DNA of 64,000 nucleotides, taken from positions 273,587,662 through 273,651,661 of the forward strand of contig CM019064.1 in the NCBI GenBank assembly GCA_009667805.1, given 5' to 3'. The stretch comes from Leptobrachium leishanense. Its lineage: Eukaryota > Chordata > Amphibia > Anura > Megophryidae. The translations under genes were made by a program, and so were the position numbers. Shown in pieces: positions 34,603-47,706 of the stretch; the first letter of the stretch is position 1; every line of letters starts with the position of its first letter. The notes beneath the pieces were generated by a model. It did not search any database. It worked only from the letters and a program-made list of their open reading frames with translations, and was not told where the DNA came from.

Positions 34603-35347
34603 ATGTCCAGGTTTGGACTGAATCCGGTTTGTTCTACAACAATTGTAAAAATTGGTTCTACAATAAATTACCTATTTTAGAACAAAACATGATCTGAAAT
34701 GTCTGGAGATCTAGTGTATATTTTGATTTGCTCAGGCTAGACAATATCATGACTGTCTACAAACAGGGCAGGGATTTAGGGAAAAAGAAGAGGAGTGAAA
34801 GGATTGGTTGGTGACTGAGGCAAGGGATGAAGGATTTGGTCCATAACCATTAAAGAGCTGTTCATGTGGATAGGACTACAATTTAGAGGTCTTCAAATTG
34901 TATCCATGTGTCTCTTGCTTACAGTATATAAACAGGAACACATGTTACACAAAAGAGAAATTCATTAGATTGACGGTATGCAATACCACTGCAGTCAAAC
35001 ATGTATAGACATAATGCATAACTAATATATTTGTGGTATTTAGATAGGTTTGCTGTTTTTTATGGCTGAACACAATGAAAACCTTCAGATTATATGTTAA
35101 CCTAGTTTGTAAAATTAATTAACAGAGTTAATGTAAAATGTACAATGTAGATTGGGCTTTTCAGTTTTATTACGGCATATTTGTAACAGATTCTGCTACT
35201 GAACAGGATCTATTATTTTCCAATCAGCATTCATAATTATGCGATTTTGAACAATTCCAAGTAAGTAAATCGTTCAACTGGACATGTACTGGTTATTGCC
35301 AACTGAAGCTGTAATGATTGACAAAGCTTGGGCATTACTGTGGTGTT
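34603..35347. other. Non-coding sequence
   Basis: No gene or clear repeat. Confidence 0.4.
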
Positions 35348-35809
35348 TTAACCCCTTTACTACCAATATCAAGATATTTCGGGTTTAAAAGGCACCATAT
35401 GGTGCCCCGATATCGAGATATCTTCACGTGCTGTTCTACAGTCCAAAATCAAATTAAATCCGTTTGCTGCAAAAGAATTTTGTTTGCTTTTGGGCTGCAG
35501 AAGTGGCCCCCAAAGTTTTAGCCCTATAGGCATAAAACCCAAAGAGTTAAAACTGTGTAAAATCAGCAAATATGAATGTCGGACATCGACATTCAGCAAG
35601 CTGATACGTTGTAGCAGTGAAACACTCACTGCAACTGTAACTCTTTTTGGCACCATCTAATGGCCAAATAGGTTAGTACAGTAAAAAAAAACGTTGGGAG
35701 TATTTTTTCAGTATTTCCTTAGGTATAATTAATTTAAAATGATTCTTCAAAAAACCACTGGTTTCTGACAATGGTTTTTTGGAAAATCACTTGGTAGTAA
35801 AGAGGTTAA
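35348..35809. mobile_element. F-family TTAA MITE
   Basis: TTAA then CCCCTTTACTACCAA; ends TTGGTAGTAAAGAGG then TTAA (35806-35809). The TTAA target and CCC terminus suggest a piggyBac-type non-autonomous element. Includes the palindromes 'gcaccatatggtgc' and 'gatatcgagatatc'. Degraded relatives at 1925-2045, 29174, 36425-36500, 39290-39410 and 53655. Confidence 0.75.
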
Positions 35810-38399
35810 ACAGCTGTTTTGAAGGTTACCATAATTTGTTTTACATATCCTATACTTTGATTAGGATGCATGAAAGTGGCATTAATGCTAGAATAACATA
35901 TGAATACTGAAGGAAAAGAAAAATAGCATGATCCACAAATGAAATCACAGATTACTAGGGCACCAGCAGGTGCTGTTGAAGATCGAGTTTACACGATATT
36001 TGTACTGGAGGGGATAAAGTTGAGTAAAATTCAATAAAAAAAATTTATTTAAACATTTCCAGATGTTTAATATTTACGAAATGTTTGTTCTAAGCACTTT
36101 TCTGAAAGGACCAGAATTAAAACTGTAAAATAACATAATGCAGTTGGTACTATTGTTCAATCTCCTCTTAAAAAAATAGGTTTTTAGTTATTTAATTCTA
36201 ATAAGAGTCATATTTTTTTAATTTTCTAACAGAATTTCAAAGTAGATATAAGGCAACAAAGTACTCAGTATAATCGCACATTCTGTATACCTAAAGTTTA
36301 TGCTTCTATTTGCCTCAGTAATTTACCACAAAGGAAAAAATAAATAATAATAATAATAAAATAAAAGTAAAGAAAAAAAATATTGCTAGTGTAGTACACT
36401 GTTTATGTTTGATATTTTTGCGTTATCCCTTCACTACTAAGATCAAGTATACTCAGTCTTCCAAGCACTTGCTGGTGCCCAGATATCAAGTATACTCAAT
36501 TTGATCTAATTCTGGATCAATGAATAGAAATTTAGTTTATTACAAACACATTTTTTTTTGTCAAATGGCCTCCAGAATATGCACAAATGTTTTAAAATGT
36601 TTTATCAGCTCAGGCCTGGCACCCAAATTTCTGCAACTATTTATACAGCTTGAGTTCCATTTTTCTCAAAGACAAAAAAAACAAAAAAACATATCCCATT
36701 CAGTGTTATGGAAATGAAGTAGTGCTTTTTGGCCAGCAGATGTCACACTCGGCCTGACGATTACTGAATACAGTTTGAAAATGTGCTTTTGAGATTTTCA
36801 AGCACTTGTCCAATGTATGGCTAATGTAAAGTTATTTTCCATCTGACAGTTGTTTTAAGGGAAACAACTTAATAACTTGCAGGTTACGGCTCCACTTAGA
36901 ATAGATCCCTGTGTAGGTTGGAATGTTAACATTATTCTGTCTCTGTCTAACAATTAACATTCAAAAAGTGCCTCGTTATTTCTTAATAATGCCAGGTACA
37001 CAAAAGTACACATAACAACCTTTCAATGGGATTCTTTAATTAGCTGTTGTGATTACAATGGATCATTTGCTTCTATTAAGTGACAGGCCATGACAAATTT
37101 TGTTTACTTTGTACTTCAAATTGATAAATTTCACAATAATTCTCACACCAAAGTCCAAACATCCATGGGAACAATTAAGCTGGCAATCCATTTAGCATAG
37201 GCGACACAAACAGCAATCGTCAAATACATAACAAATATATAGCCTCAAATGCATTGAGACTGCTATTCTTAAATATTACATTGACACTAAATTATCATTT
37301 CAGGCAATGCAGCTCATTCATATTTCCTCGCCTTTTGTTAAGTAAACCCCTACTCTGTTTATTGGCAATATAAATAGAACTCCTATACATTGGCAAATGG
37401 TTAGCACAAACCATAATGCAACTTAAACCATCAATGAGTTAATAAATTAAGACATTATAAATATATTTTTAGCAACATATTTAAATGTTTTCATTTTCAA
37501 TGCCTCCGCATACCACAATGACATTAACCTCATACCGCCACGGGACTTACTATGCCGTCACCACAGCGGGTGGGACTGAACGCCGTGGAGCGACATAGCA
37601 CATTGCTTGTTTCCTTGTTTTGCTTGCTGAAGAAAAGGGGGATGGAACAGCGGTAATAATTACCATGGTGGCAACAGGCAAACATTCTATGCCAGTATTA
37701 CTTTGCTTCCCTTCTGAAACTTTTTACCAAACCAAACAAAAAAATATATATAACAAAATACAAGCCAAATCGTTGTGCCGACATAATTCAGACAAACGGG
37801 AGAGATTGTCATTTTCAACTGAATCAAATTTTATGAAAAAGGTTTTTGCATACACATATCTATTATACAGTAATTCAAATTTGGTGATGTTGAAATTCCC
37901 CACTTTTAGTGATTGCTATTTGTATGCATGCAATGCGTATCTTTACATAGGCTCCTAGAGATGTCTAATCCATATATAGTAAATTTATCATTGAAAACCA
38001 AATATAATTGTAATACATAACTTAGTGAAGAAAAAAGAGAAACAAAGTGAAAATAGTATTGTGAATCAGGTATAATATGGCAATGTAAAGGCCCTTGAAA
38101 TGCATTCATAGAAAAACATATGAATCTCAGCATATTATTCTACTGATCTCCATACAGCATACAGTATTTAATCCAGTGAATTTAGTCTTAATCTTCTTCT
38201 AAATATAAAGTGTAGAAAAGTTCTTATGTAGCCCACATTCTTCAAATGATGATTAATGGTGGCATTCTATTCAGCATTTTCAATTACATTCACAATATTT
38301 TATAAAACGCCAGTATAGTCTGCACTGTAAATGTACAGGACATAACAAACATAAAAAACAAATAAATGTAATATTAAATTTATATATCAATTAACAAAA
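35810..38399. other. Probable intron with an F-family fragment
   Basis: AT-rich. 36425-36500 resembles the F element left part ('cccttcactactaagatcaag'). Nothing else recognised; 37500-37620 is slightly GC-richer. Confidence 0.4.
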
Positions 38400-38820
38400 A
38401 AATACCACAATAGGGAGAGAGGATTTAGGTATGAAATTGGTGTATTTCCATCAATACGGCATTTTCCATCTCTCATTGATGACATGTTTGCATTCCATAA
38501 TGGAAGGTGGTATCCTTCCATGTTCCAATTGACACTCGCAACATCGACACGCCCAGAAATACGCAGATGTTGGCGTGGCCGAACTTGAGCTTCATTTAGG
38601 GTATAAATATGACCCGATATGGGGGGGGGGATTTCCCCTCCTTGTTATCATTTCCAACTGATGAAGCCCATAAATGGGTGAAACGCGTTTTGGTACTTGT
38701 TTGTTTTATTTTGTGTTGTCATGACCAATAAAAACTCCCACTTTATATAAATCAGGTTGTTTTTCATGGTGACTTCACTTCGATTCTGGGCAGTATACCT
38801 AACATGGAATTCCATGGGAT
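38400..38820 (+). mobile_element. Retroelement terminal-repeat fragment with hammerhead-like core
   Basis: A block of about 420 bp ending around 'gggcagtatacc', containing the hammerhead-like motif at 38654-38693 and a G-run (38621-38630). Similar in plan to the ends of the Penelope-like pair but unrelated in sequence; edges are approximate. No ORF. Confidence 0.4.
38654..38693 (+). ncRNA. Hammerhead-ribozyme-like motif c
   Basis: CCAA (38654-38657), CTGATGA (38658-38664), extra A, GCCCAT/ATGGGT hairpin, GAAA (38680-38683), ACGCGT palindrome, T, TTGG (38690-38693). CCAA pairs with TTGG as stem I, a different sequence from the GGGA/TCCC of motif a but the same geometry. Confidence 0.55.
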
Positions 38821-39436
38821 TTACAATTTACTGAGTATCCTGACCAAGTAATACTATCCTGTTTCCGAAGGCTGCCACATCATTTCGGGCTAGTGGATGA
38901 GCCACACAGGCACCCAGAGGCGTAACCATCAAGCCTGGACAGGCTCCGAAAAGTAACATATAAGGACGTATTACACTGCACATAATTTTTATGTAATGTG
39001 AGCATCTCCCAATATTCATCGTATGTAAGGATTTTGTGATTTTTATGGCACGTGAGCGCTGGACATCTATCTTTTTAATTATCTTGAAATTTAGATGCAT
39101 TAGGAAAACACATCTGGGTGCCTTTTTAGTGACAGGACGGTGACTGGTCTCCTTTCTGCTGATGGCTTTTTGCTCTCCACAGCCTCTTTCACCATTCAAC
39201 TCTAAACGAATATTAGCTGTTTTGCTTAGGTAGTAGTTGACTTCACCCAGATGGCGACATCTGCCTGACAAATAGATTATTATAGTAAGAAATACATTAG
39301 GAATATTCCCAAATATTTCTTACTGTGACTTAAAATTTATTTTGAGAAAAACACTGTTCCTGACAGGGCTTTTTTGGAAAATCACTTGGTAGTTAGAGGG
39401 CTAGTAGGACCAGCTGATCTTCCTGCTAAAGTCTAG
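38821..39436. other. Non-coding sequence
   Basis: 39290-39410 resembles the right end of the F element ('ggaaaatcacttggtagt'). A 147-aa minus frame (38828-39271) matches nothing recognisable and is probably chance. Confidence 0.4.
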
Positions 39437-40160
39437 GGGCTAAATTACAATCTTCGCGCAAACATTTGTGCCGGTGCAAAAAAACATTAACGCGAGGGGT
39501 AAAACCCTTTGCGCCGAATGCCGTATTACATAGTCAGCGCAACAAACGCGCATACTCGTCTACTACTGGAGAACCTGCGTGAATGCTGCACGAGCTTACT
39601 GTACGTCGCGCGTTCTATACTTAACATTGTGAGCGCAAATGCGTATGTGCGCTGGTACGCGGATGGTATTACAATCTATGCGCAGGAATGAACGCATAGC
39701 CTTTGTGCGCATAATTTTAGCAACTCCTAAAACCTGGTGTTAATGGCAAATCTGAACAACCTGGCTGAACCCAAATACACCAGCTCAAAAAAAAAATGCA
39801 GCAAAGTATAGTTACACATTCTACACATACCCAAACCAATAAAATGGATGAAGTTGTGTGTGCATTTATTAATACTGCAGCATACTATATGCTCAGATTG
39901 ACTTTGGCAGGCGCAAAAACTTAATGTGAGATAATTGTGGTTCTTAATTCTGATTGGCTGAATTGCGAGAAAAAAACTGTGCGCACCCTGATTTCTGCAC
40001 GCAACGGAACTGCGCAAGCATTTTTGCGCGTCTGGTTTACACTCGTTATTGCTCGACGGATGAAAAAATGCACGAGGATTGTAATTCCACCGTTGATTAA
40101 CGTGCGTTAACGTTTTACGCGTTGCGCGAGCGTTTTTGCGCAAAGGTTGTAATTTAGCCC
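39437..40160. mobile_element. D-family DNA element copy 1
   Basis: Termini GGGCTAAATTACAATC and GGTTGTAATTTAGCCC; flanks TAG/TAT. Interior rich in 'gcgcaa' and 'cgttaacg' words shared in order with D copies 2 and 3 (for example 'ctatacttaacattgtgagcg', 'ggtattacaatct', 'ccaaatacaccagc'). Non-coding. Confidence 0.75.
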
Positions 40161-42477
40161 TATGTTTTTTTGAGAGAGAATATTTCAATTGTAATGTTAG
40201 TTTGGTTTATGACAAGTGTATAAGTCAATAACAAATGTGTGCGCGGATTGAAATATATTATTTTCCATTACCCCATGTGGCTCACATGAGAACTGGCAAT
40301 CTTGGCACTGCATGCCTGGTCAGGTCTGGAATCACGTCACATCTTTCTGAGAGCACGGTTTTGCATTTACCAACTACACTTTTACTCATTATTGCTCAAC
40401 TGTCAGTAAATGTAAATGTAATAACTGCTTATTATTTTCAATAGTGTAAGATCAGCTAATAGAGAGAGTTTGTGGTGTTATTTCTCTTCCTTTGCATTTT
40501 CCTTTCAAATGGCTTACAGAATGATTTACAGACCTCAACACAAGATATTGAGAGGATTTGTACTGTATGTAGATGTCATTCAGTAACTCGGCAGGTGTGA
40601 AAGAAATAATCTAAACTTAGTATCCAACAAGATCAAACTGTCAGAATTGTCAGTGACTTATTAGCAACATGGAGATGTGTAAACAAATTATGCTGATTAT
40701 GTCTCAGATTTGAAACATTACAGATGCATTTTATGATACTATATTATTAATTGTATGTGCACCTCACACACATTTAGATCTTATTTAAAAAGCGAATGAA
40801 AGCATGATGAACATGAAGAATTCTAATCGACTGGTTATTTCTTATGTTAACTTATTTGTTGGCCATAAAATATTCTGCATGCAATTCCATTTCAGCAGCG
40901 CGAGGGTACTACCTATTGATTAATTGTGCAGTACTCTAGATTTGCTAATGAGAATGTCAATCTTGATGGTTTTGATATGTGAGCAATTACCAAAACTCCT
41001 GGGGAAGCTAATCCACTGGGACATGGATTCTAGATTGAGATCATTAATATATTTCAGCAAAGGAGCTTTCAGCTTGATGTAGATTTGGGTAATTGATGGT
41101 TGCTTTGATAAAGTCTGCATATAGTATAAATGTTTCTCCCTGAAAATAATTGTTCTTACACACATAAAACAAACAACACCTTCACTTAGACCCAAATAGC
41201 TCATGGTTTAATAAAGTAACAAAAAAGTCACCTCGAAAACGAGTAAATATTTTGCTAGTGTATTTCACTGGCTCTTGTGCTCATAGGCTATTCTTGCACA
41301 TATTGAGGCATTAATGTTTATCTGCTCCTTTTATCCTATTTTTTTCAGCTGTAGCCAATGCGATGCACTGCTATATTGCCATCTTTCACATACAGAAAAG
41401 GGGAATAACAGCACTGATACTTTGATATTTTTAAACACAATGAAACAGTATATAAAATAACCCTATAATTGATGATTCTTCTCAAAATATCATAAATAAG
41501 GCAATAAAAATCATTTGGAAACTTCCTTCGGTGTTTCATAGTTTTCCGTAAATAATAAACGCCTGATTTGTTTGACATTTTGAACTCTTTAATGCAGTTT
41601 CTAAAATATTTATTCAGTGAAAGACATTAGCTGAAGAGCGAGATATTATGCTGGTTTTAATGAGTGAAACATCTGGTCAAGGCAGCAGGCATCATGATGA
41701 TATCTTATGTAATGGAGTAATGCCTTTCGGCGTTTATAGCAAAGACTTAACTTAACCTCACAGCTCAGCCAAGTTGACAATTTTTTTTTAAATAAACCTG
41801 CAAGAATCTGGCAAAGTAAAATTAAACATTTTATTCATATCTAATAGCCTCTGTACTGACCTGACACACATTGTACTTGGTGTAATTTATTAATATTGAC
41901 CTTGCAATATTTATCTGCTCATCTATAAATGTGTAATCACATTTAGCCACTGACTACAGCTAATTTACATAAAAGTATCCATAACAAAATATATTATTGC
42001 TTGAATTTGATTATCTATCTCTGTCTGTCTGTCTATCTATCCAGACAGCCATCTCTCCAAAGAGAAAGATAAGAAGAGATGGATACATTGCTGTCTATCT
42101 TACCGTCTCTCTATGCATTGCTCTCTTTCCAGCATCTCTCCAGAGAGAGAAAGAAAGATAGCAACAAATAGAAAAGGATACATCACACTCCGTCTATCTT
42201 TCTCTCTATGCATTGCATCTATCTATTCAGAATGTTTGTTTAAAACACTGTTAACTGTCACAATATAATGCCATACTATAATGGATCATGGTATATACAT
42301 CCTCTGGAGTTGGAAATTGGTAGAGACAAATGTCACAAATGTCTACCCGATATGTTTACTTCATAATAGGAATATTTTGGTGGATAATCTTTGAAAAACT
42401 ATGAACATTCCATTTTTTTTTACAGCATTGGAAGAAAAAAAAATCAGTCTTGTATGTGGATATTTATCAAACACTGC
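40161..42477. other. Probable intron
   Basis: AT-rich with no recognised exon. 42005-42235 is a CTAT/TCTC low-complexity stretch that can fold on its AGAGA-rich partner segments. Confidence 0.45.
42005..42235 (+). repeat. Low-complexity (TCTA/TCTC) tract with inverted segments
   Basis: Repeats of 'tctatc', 'tctgtc' and 'tctctc', alternating with 'agagaaagataagaagagat' and 'agagagaaagaaagatag'; the pyrimidine and purine runs are mutually complementary. Confidence 0.6.
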
Positions 42478-43213
42478 GGGCCCTATTACATTCTTCACGC
42501 AAAAACGCATGCGCAACGCGTGAATTTTTGCGCCAAGCGTTAAACGTTAACGCACGGGAATCAACGCTGGAATTACAATCCTCACGCATTTTTTCATCCG
42601 TCGAGCAATAATGCGTGTTAAATGGACGCGCACAAACGCGTGCGCAGCAACGCTGTGTGCAGAAATCAGTGGGCGGACTGTTTTTTCACGCGATTCAGCC
42701 AATCAGAATTAAGAACCACGATTGTCCCACATTACGTTTTTGCGCCTGTCAAAGTCAATCTGCGCATATATGCTGCAGCAATAAAAAATGCACACACAAC
42801 TTCTCACATTTATTGGTTTGGTATGTGTAGAATGTGTAACTATACTTTGCTGTATTTTTTTTTTTGGGCTGGTGTATTTGGTTACGGCCAGGTTGATAGA
42901 ATTTTCCATTAACACCAGCTTTTAGGAATTGCTAAAATTATGAGCAAAGGCTGTGCGTTACAAACTGCGCATAGAATGTAATACCATCCACGTACCAGAG
43001 CACAAACGCATTTGCGCTCACAATGTTAAGTATAGGACTCGCGCAGTACAGTACGCTCGCGCAGCGTTTGCGCAGGTTCACCCGCGGTAGACGAGTACAC
43101 GCATTTGTTGCACTGACTTTGTAATACGACGTTCTGCTCAAAGGGTTCTACCCCTTGCGTTAATGCGTGTTTGCAACGGCGCAAACGTTCGCGTGAAGAC
43201 TGTAATAGGGCCC
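42478..43213. mobile_element. D-family DNA element copy 2
   Basis: Termini GGGCCCTATTACATTCTTC and GACTGTAATAGGGCCC; flanking trinucleotides TGC/AGC. Inverse orientation of copy 1. ORFs across it are shadows of repeated 'gcgcaaa' words. Confidence 0.8.
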
Positions 43214-44437
43214 AGCACATTTTCCAGGATCAGCAACACTTTTTCATAGGTCTTACAAATATTGGTACAATGTGTATTTGAAAAAAAATGCTTGTCTCAC
43301 AAGACCGCCAATGCCTCTATCATACTTTCTCAAGGTCTAAAAAATTTAAATACAGTGTTAATAAAAATTAAAAAAACTAGATTAATATGTGCAACAGTCT
43401 AGTGGCGGGATATACAATTTCCTGTAAATAAACATGTGATCTGATATAAATAACAGCTACTATCCAATATACAGAAAATCACAGGAATAAAAAACTGTAC
43501 ACTAAAAACGGATGCATCTCCCACTCCAAATTGCCGAGCACCATCTAAGAAGCCAGCCCTCCTATGCAATGCCAATACAGACAAAAGCTGGTCTAGTCCA
43601 CTTAAACCCTTGACGAGTGGGCGTCGTCTGTCTGGGGGGTGACTTAATGCCGGCAAGACATGCAGATTGCAGCCCGCCCCGCAGCTGAGGCACGACAAGC
43701 ATCATTGGCTGCAGGAGGACAGCTCGATCCTGTGCAGCGCGTGCAGGAGGGGTGGAGGCGGCCTGTTGAAGACAGAGGGGCCTGTACGCCCTGCGTCTTC
43801 AAAGCCCTCGACGTCATAGTATGTCGGGGGTGGGAAGGGCTTAATACTGTGCAAAACCTCAGTAACATTCAATGGAATGCTTATGTTCTATTCATCAATG
43901 GACAGACAAGGAAAGTGATCACGCATCCACAATGGAAAGCAATCCTAGAGGAAGACAAATGAGAAACTTTCAACATTCAAGTCATCAAAATATAAAAAAA
44001 AACGAAATATCCATAAGAACATAAAGTGAGTTAAACAAATATAAAATAACTGATCACGGCTTCCTGGCCATGAGATCCTGCACACAGTCAACTCATGCCA
44101 CAATTTGGGTCGAGGGCATATATCGAGGCTGGCTTTTTTCCCTGACAGTTAAGCTCATTGTTGGTTCACTCACACATGAGGAGATGTGATGCATAGTGGC
44201 AAAGGGGAATTTTCTCCAACCATCGGCAACTCCCAGTGTGCATATTGCGTCCCATATTGAATCTCAGCCATTGTTCTATTACTTGAAAGCTTGTAATATA
44301 TTAATATAGTAAATTATGGATACAACATATTGAACAAACAATTCCAAATTTGCTTCAGCCATCAAAGCAATTAAACTTTGAAATGTCTCAGTGATTATGT
44401 GTAAATAATTTGTAGTGGTGTTCTTGTTATAAAACAT
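43214..44437. other. Non-coding sequence with a GC-rich block
   Basis: 43600-43860 is GC-rich with overlapping frames on both strands (43399-43698, 43644-43868 minus; 43660-43962 plus). No family recognised and no splice support; possibly a repeat remnant. Confidence 0.35.
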
Positions 44438-44440
44438 TTA

Positions 44441-44763
44441 GGCTCGCGTCAGACGAGCGCACTTTTTGCGTCCGGCAGACTGCACTTTTTGCGGTCCGTT
44501 GTAGGTTTTCAAAGGAGTCAATAGAGAACAACACACGAAGCACGTGCGCACTTTTTCATGCGTGCACAACGCATGTTGCATATGGACGCCAAAACGGCAT
44601 CAGCGTGAAAAAGCTAGACGGACGTAGAGAAACAACTGCATACAGTTTTTTTTCTTTTTCTCAACATCAGTCAAAATTAACTGATACAATGTAACCACAA
44701 TCTCATCAGTTAAAAAGTACGTCCATTACTGTGCGCAGTCAGTGCCCTCGTCTGACCCCAGCC
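44441..44763 (+). mobile_element. H-family MITE copy 6, short
   Basis: GGCTCGCGTCAGACGAGCGC to CCTCGTCTGACCCCAGCC; flanks TTA/TTG. Diverged and about 100 bp shorter than the others. Confidence 0.7.
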
Positions 44764-45745
44764 TTGAAGCTAAATTGTTGTTGAATTGTTTATCTCTTTT
44801 TGTTCTAAGAAGATAATTAGAGGCCGAGCACCTTTTATCCAGAATGCTCAGGATCCCGGCGCATTCCATATTTTGGTTTCACCTGGATTTCAGAGTCTGG
44901 GAGAATCATAGAGTTTTAGAGGAAAGCGATCGCAGTGGGAGAGCCGCGATCCCATGTATTTCAGGATAGCATAGAGCCAATGCGATTGATATGTGCTATA
45001 ACTGTCATATTGTGAAGCTATTACTGGAATGATTTCTATGTGCTAACAGACTGTGTGCCTCAATTATTTCAATTTAAATAGATAATGTTATTATTTTTGC
45101 ACATCTTATGATGGTTCTTTGCAATATGAAAGTGAAACAGTAGAATTCCAAGTATACTGTTTTGTCGGATCATTAGTATTATTGTTATTTTCTAATCCAA
45201 AATTGCATGTCACGGAGTTGCACTCCTTTTTGCCCTCTCCTGCACTGTAACATGAGTTGCTGTCCAAGAAATTAATAGGTGGAACAGGTGTAAAAAAGAC
45301 AATTTATTATTTATATTTATATTTTTACAGCATCATAAAAAAGGATAGTATGTATTTTTTTACCTTTGGTTGTTTTTTTTTTGTTGTTTTTTAAATTATA
45401 AAATAAAGATTTATCCCCTCAAGATGATTCTTCAAAGAAGATGAATGAATTAATTGCGAGCTGTTTAAAATTAGCCAAATTTAGAAACAGATATTCCTTA
45501 ACTCTGCAGCGTTCATAAAATGTATCGAGGCTATGAAATGTGTTCACGTTATTAAAAATGCCTTTAAAAGATCAAATGTGCATTGCAATAGTTCAAAACC
45601 AATTTAATGTTTTATTTAAACTCTAAAGTGACTAACTTTAAAAAAAATTAAACAAAGATTGTTCTTACTGTATAATATTATGTTGATATGTGAAGTCTAT
45701 CGATTTAGCAGTTAAAGGGGAGAAATGCACTTCAAATAGCACAAA
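44764..45745. other. Probable intron
   Basis: AT-rich, no recognised feature. Confidence 0.4.
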
Positions 45746-47226
45746 CAGGGTTATTGAGAGAGAGACGAAATTGCGCCGAACAGTGAATTTCCCCGTACGG
45801 TGAAATTTCGTGGCCATTCTGCTATTCAAAAAGCAGGCAGTTTGTCAAATTTTGGCAAATTGCCAGAAAAATACGGTGCCTGCTTGACGGCAGTGAACTC
45901 CCCATAGAGAAGCAATTGGGAATCTATTCAGAGAACACCGAACAGCAGAGAAATGTTAGAGAAATGCCCTGATGTTCGGTGCTTTCATTCGGCAGGTTTA
46001 ATGAGAGGAATCCCGTAGGCTTCAATGTAAAAAATATTCCTGTTTTATTCAATATCTAATAAACTGTTTATTCTTTTAATCTGCAACAAAAATTCTCTTT
46101 TTCTATTTATTTCTTTTAAGGCATTTTTTGGGATTTTTTTTTTTTAAACTAGCGTTTTTTTTTTTTCTGTAACAGACCTTTTTATTATTAGTCATATGAC
46201 CCGCTGTTCTGTTTTGTTCTTCCGTTGTTTGCAACACAAGTGAATATACAGTATTTTGCTCATTTGAAAATTTTGATAATTTTAAAATGGCGATTTCCAT
46301 TGACCTCCAATAAAAAACTCTGATAGTAGAAACAATGGTAAAAGCAACTCTAGACTTCTTCGACTTGAAAAAGAAGAAGGAAATACAGGGAAACTTACAG
46401 TAACTATCTTTCGTAGAAACCCCATTGAAACTATGCAAGACATCTTCAACAGAAACTACAGGGGGATTTCTCTAAACAATGAATCCACCCTAGTTTCATG
46501 GTACTTGAAATACAGAAATGCACCAAAGTAGTGAATGGGTTCTTTTTCCAACGTTAATTTAATACAAGGATCCTTGTCCAGCATTGCCCAATTAATACTG
46601 ACACTTAGCCTCCAGAGAATGGTTTAAGAAGATAATTTCCTAGGTACACTAGAGATTAGCAAACTCTATGCCAGAAAAATAGGTAACTACAATGGTGGCA
46701 AAGAAATCGAGACAGGAAACAGACAAAACAGGTCACTCTATTTCAGTCTGCTTGGTGAGCTACCACGTTACCGAATTAATTTCATTTGAAGTGGAAGGAA
46801 CTAAGTGGGTTTTTCAGAAAGTACCAAAAAAATCTTGAAAAATACCTAAAAGATCCTAAAAAAAATATCAATATAGAGACTTTTTACTGCAGATTAAAAT
46901 AATAAATGGTTTATTAGATATTGAATAAGAACTAACATTGAAGTCTATAGGGTTCCCCTGAATAAACCTTCCGAATGAAAGCACCAAACAGCAGGGCATT
47001 TCGGCAACTTTTCACAGATGTTTGGTGGTCTGTGAACAGATTAACCATTGCTTCTCAATGGGTAATTTCACTGTCGATGAACAGGCACCTTACTTGCTGG
47101 CAGTTCACCAAAATTTGATGATCTGCCTGCTTTTTGAATAGCAGAATGACCCTGAAATGTCACCATACAGGGAAATTCACTGTTCAGTGACATTTCAAGG
47201 CCAGATTGGCTCTCTCTGAATAACCC
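45746..47226. mobile_element. A-family foldback element copy 3
   Basis: Starts CAGGGTTATTGAGAGAG and ends GCTCTCTCTGAATAACC. The arms are long: 45746-46150 is an inverted relative of about 46815-47226 (shared, inverted, 'ttcaatgt...aata', 'tctaataaactgtttatt', 'gaaatgcc'). The centre (46160-46800) has no recognised protein. The right terminal CAGGG is diverged. Confidence 0.65.
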
Positions 47227-47255
47227 CTTAACCGCTTGCTGTTAGAAGCCAAAAA

Positions 47256-47706
47256 GGCTAGAGTCAGACGAACGCAGTGATCACGTCCATGTTGCTGCAC
47301 AGTTTAACACCTGTCGTAGCATAGAATCATGAGCAATAGAGACCCACACACTAAGTGCGTCCGCACCAAACTGCGCACGCACAACGCACGTGGCAAATGG
47401 ACGCAAGTTAGGCAAGAACGTAAAATCGCTAACACGGACGCGCAGAGTGCGCCATGTCCGCATAGCATTCTGTGTGTGTGATGAGGAGACGTCAGACGCA
47501 GCGCATTTGCGACGTCCAGCACCTTGACGCACAAAATGCCTTTTCGTATCCTTTTTCATATTAATTTTGTTTCACATATTTCCCTTTTTTTCTACGTCCG
47601 TCATAAAAAACGGACTGTGTGGTGTCTACAGTATCTTCTGACAGAACGTCCGTCCGTTGTGCACGCACGCAGAGTGCGCTCAGACTGCGTTCGTCTGACT
47701 CTAGCC
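47256..47706 (+). mobile_element. H-family MITE copy 7
   Basis: GGCTAGAGTCAGACGAACGC to GCGTTCGTCTGACTCTAGCC, a 20-bp perfect terminal inverted repeat; flanks AAA/TAA. Best-preserved termini of the family in this window. Confidence 0.85.

Noticed and set aside
38828..39271. 147-aa minus-strand ORF
   Set aside because: No recognisable domain, overlaps repeat fragments; likely chance.
39509..39691. Short ORFs in D-family elements (also 42615-43220 and 51447-51858)
   Set aside because: Same repeat word read in different frames; no conservation of a single frame among copies.
46103..46438. 111-aa minus-strand ORF in the A-family centre
   Set aside because: Lysine-rich low-complexity translation of A/T runs; no domain.
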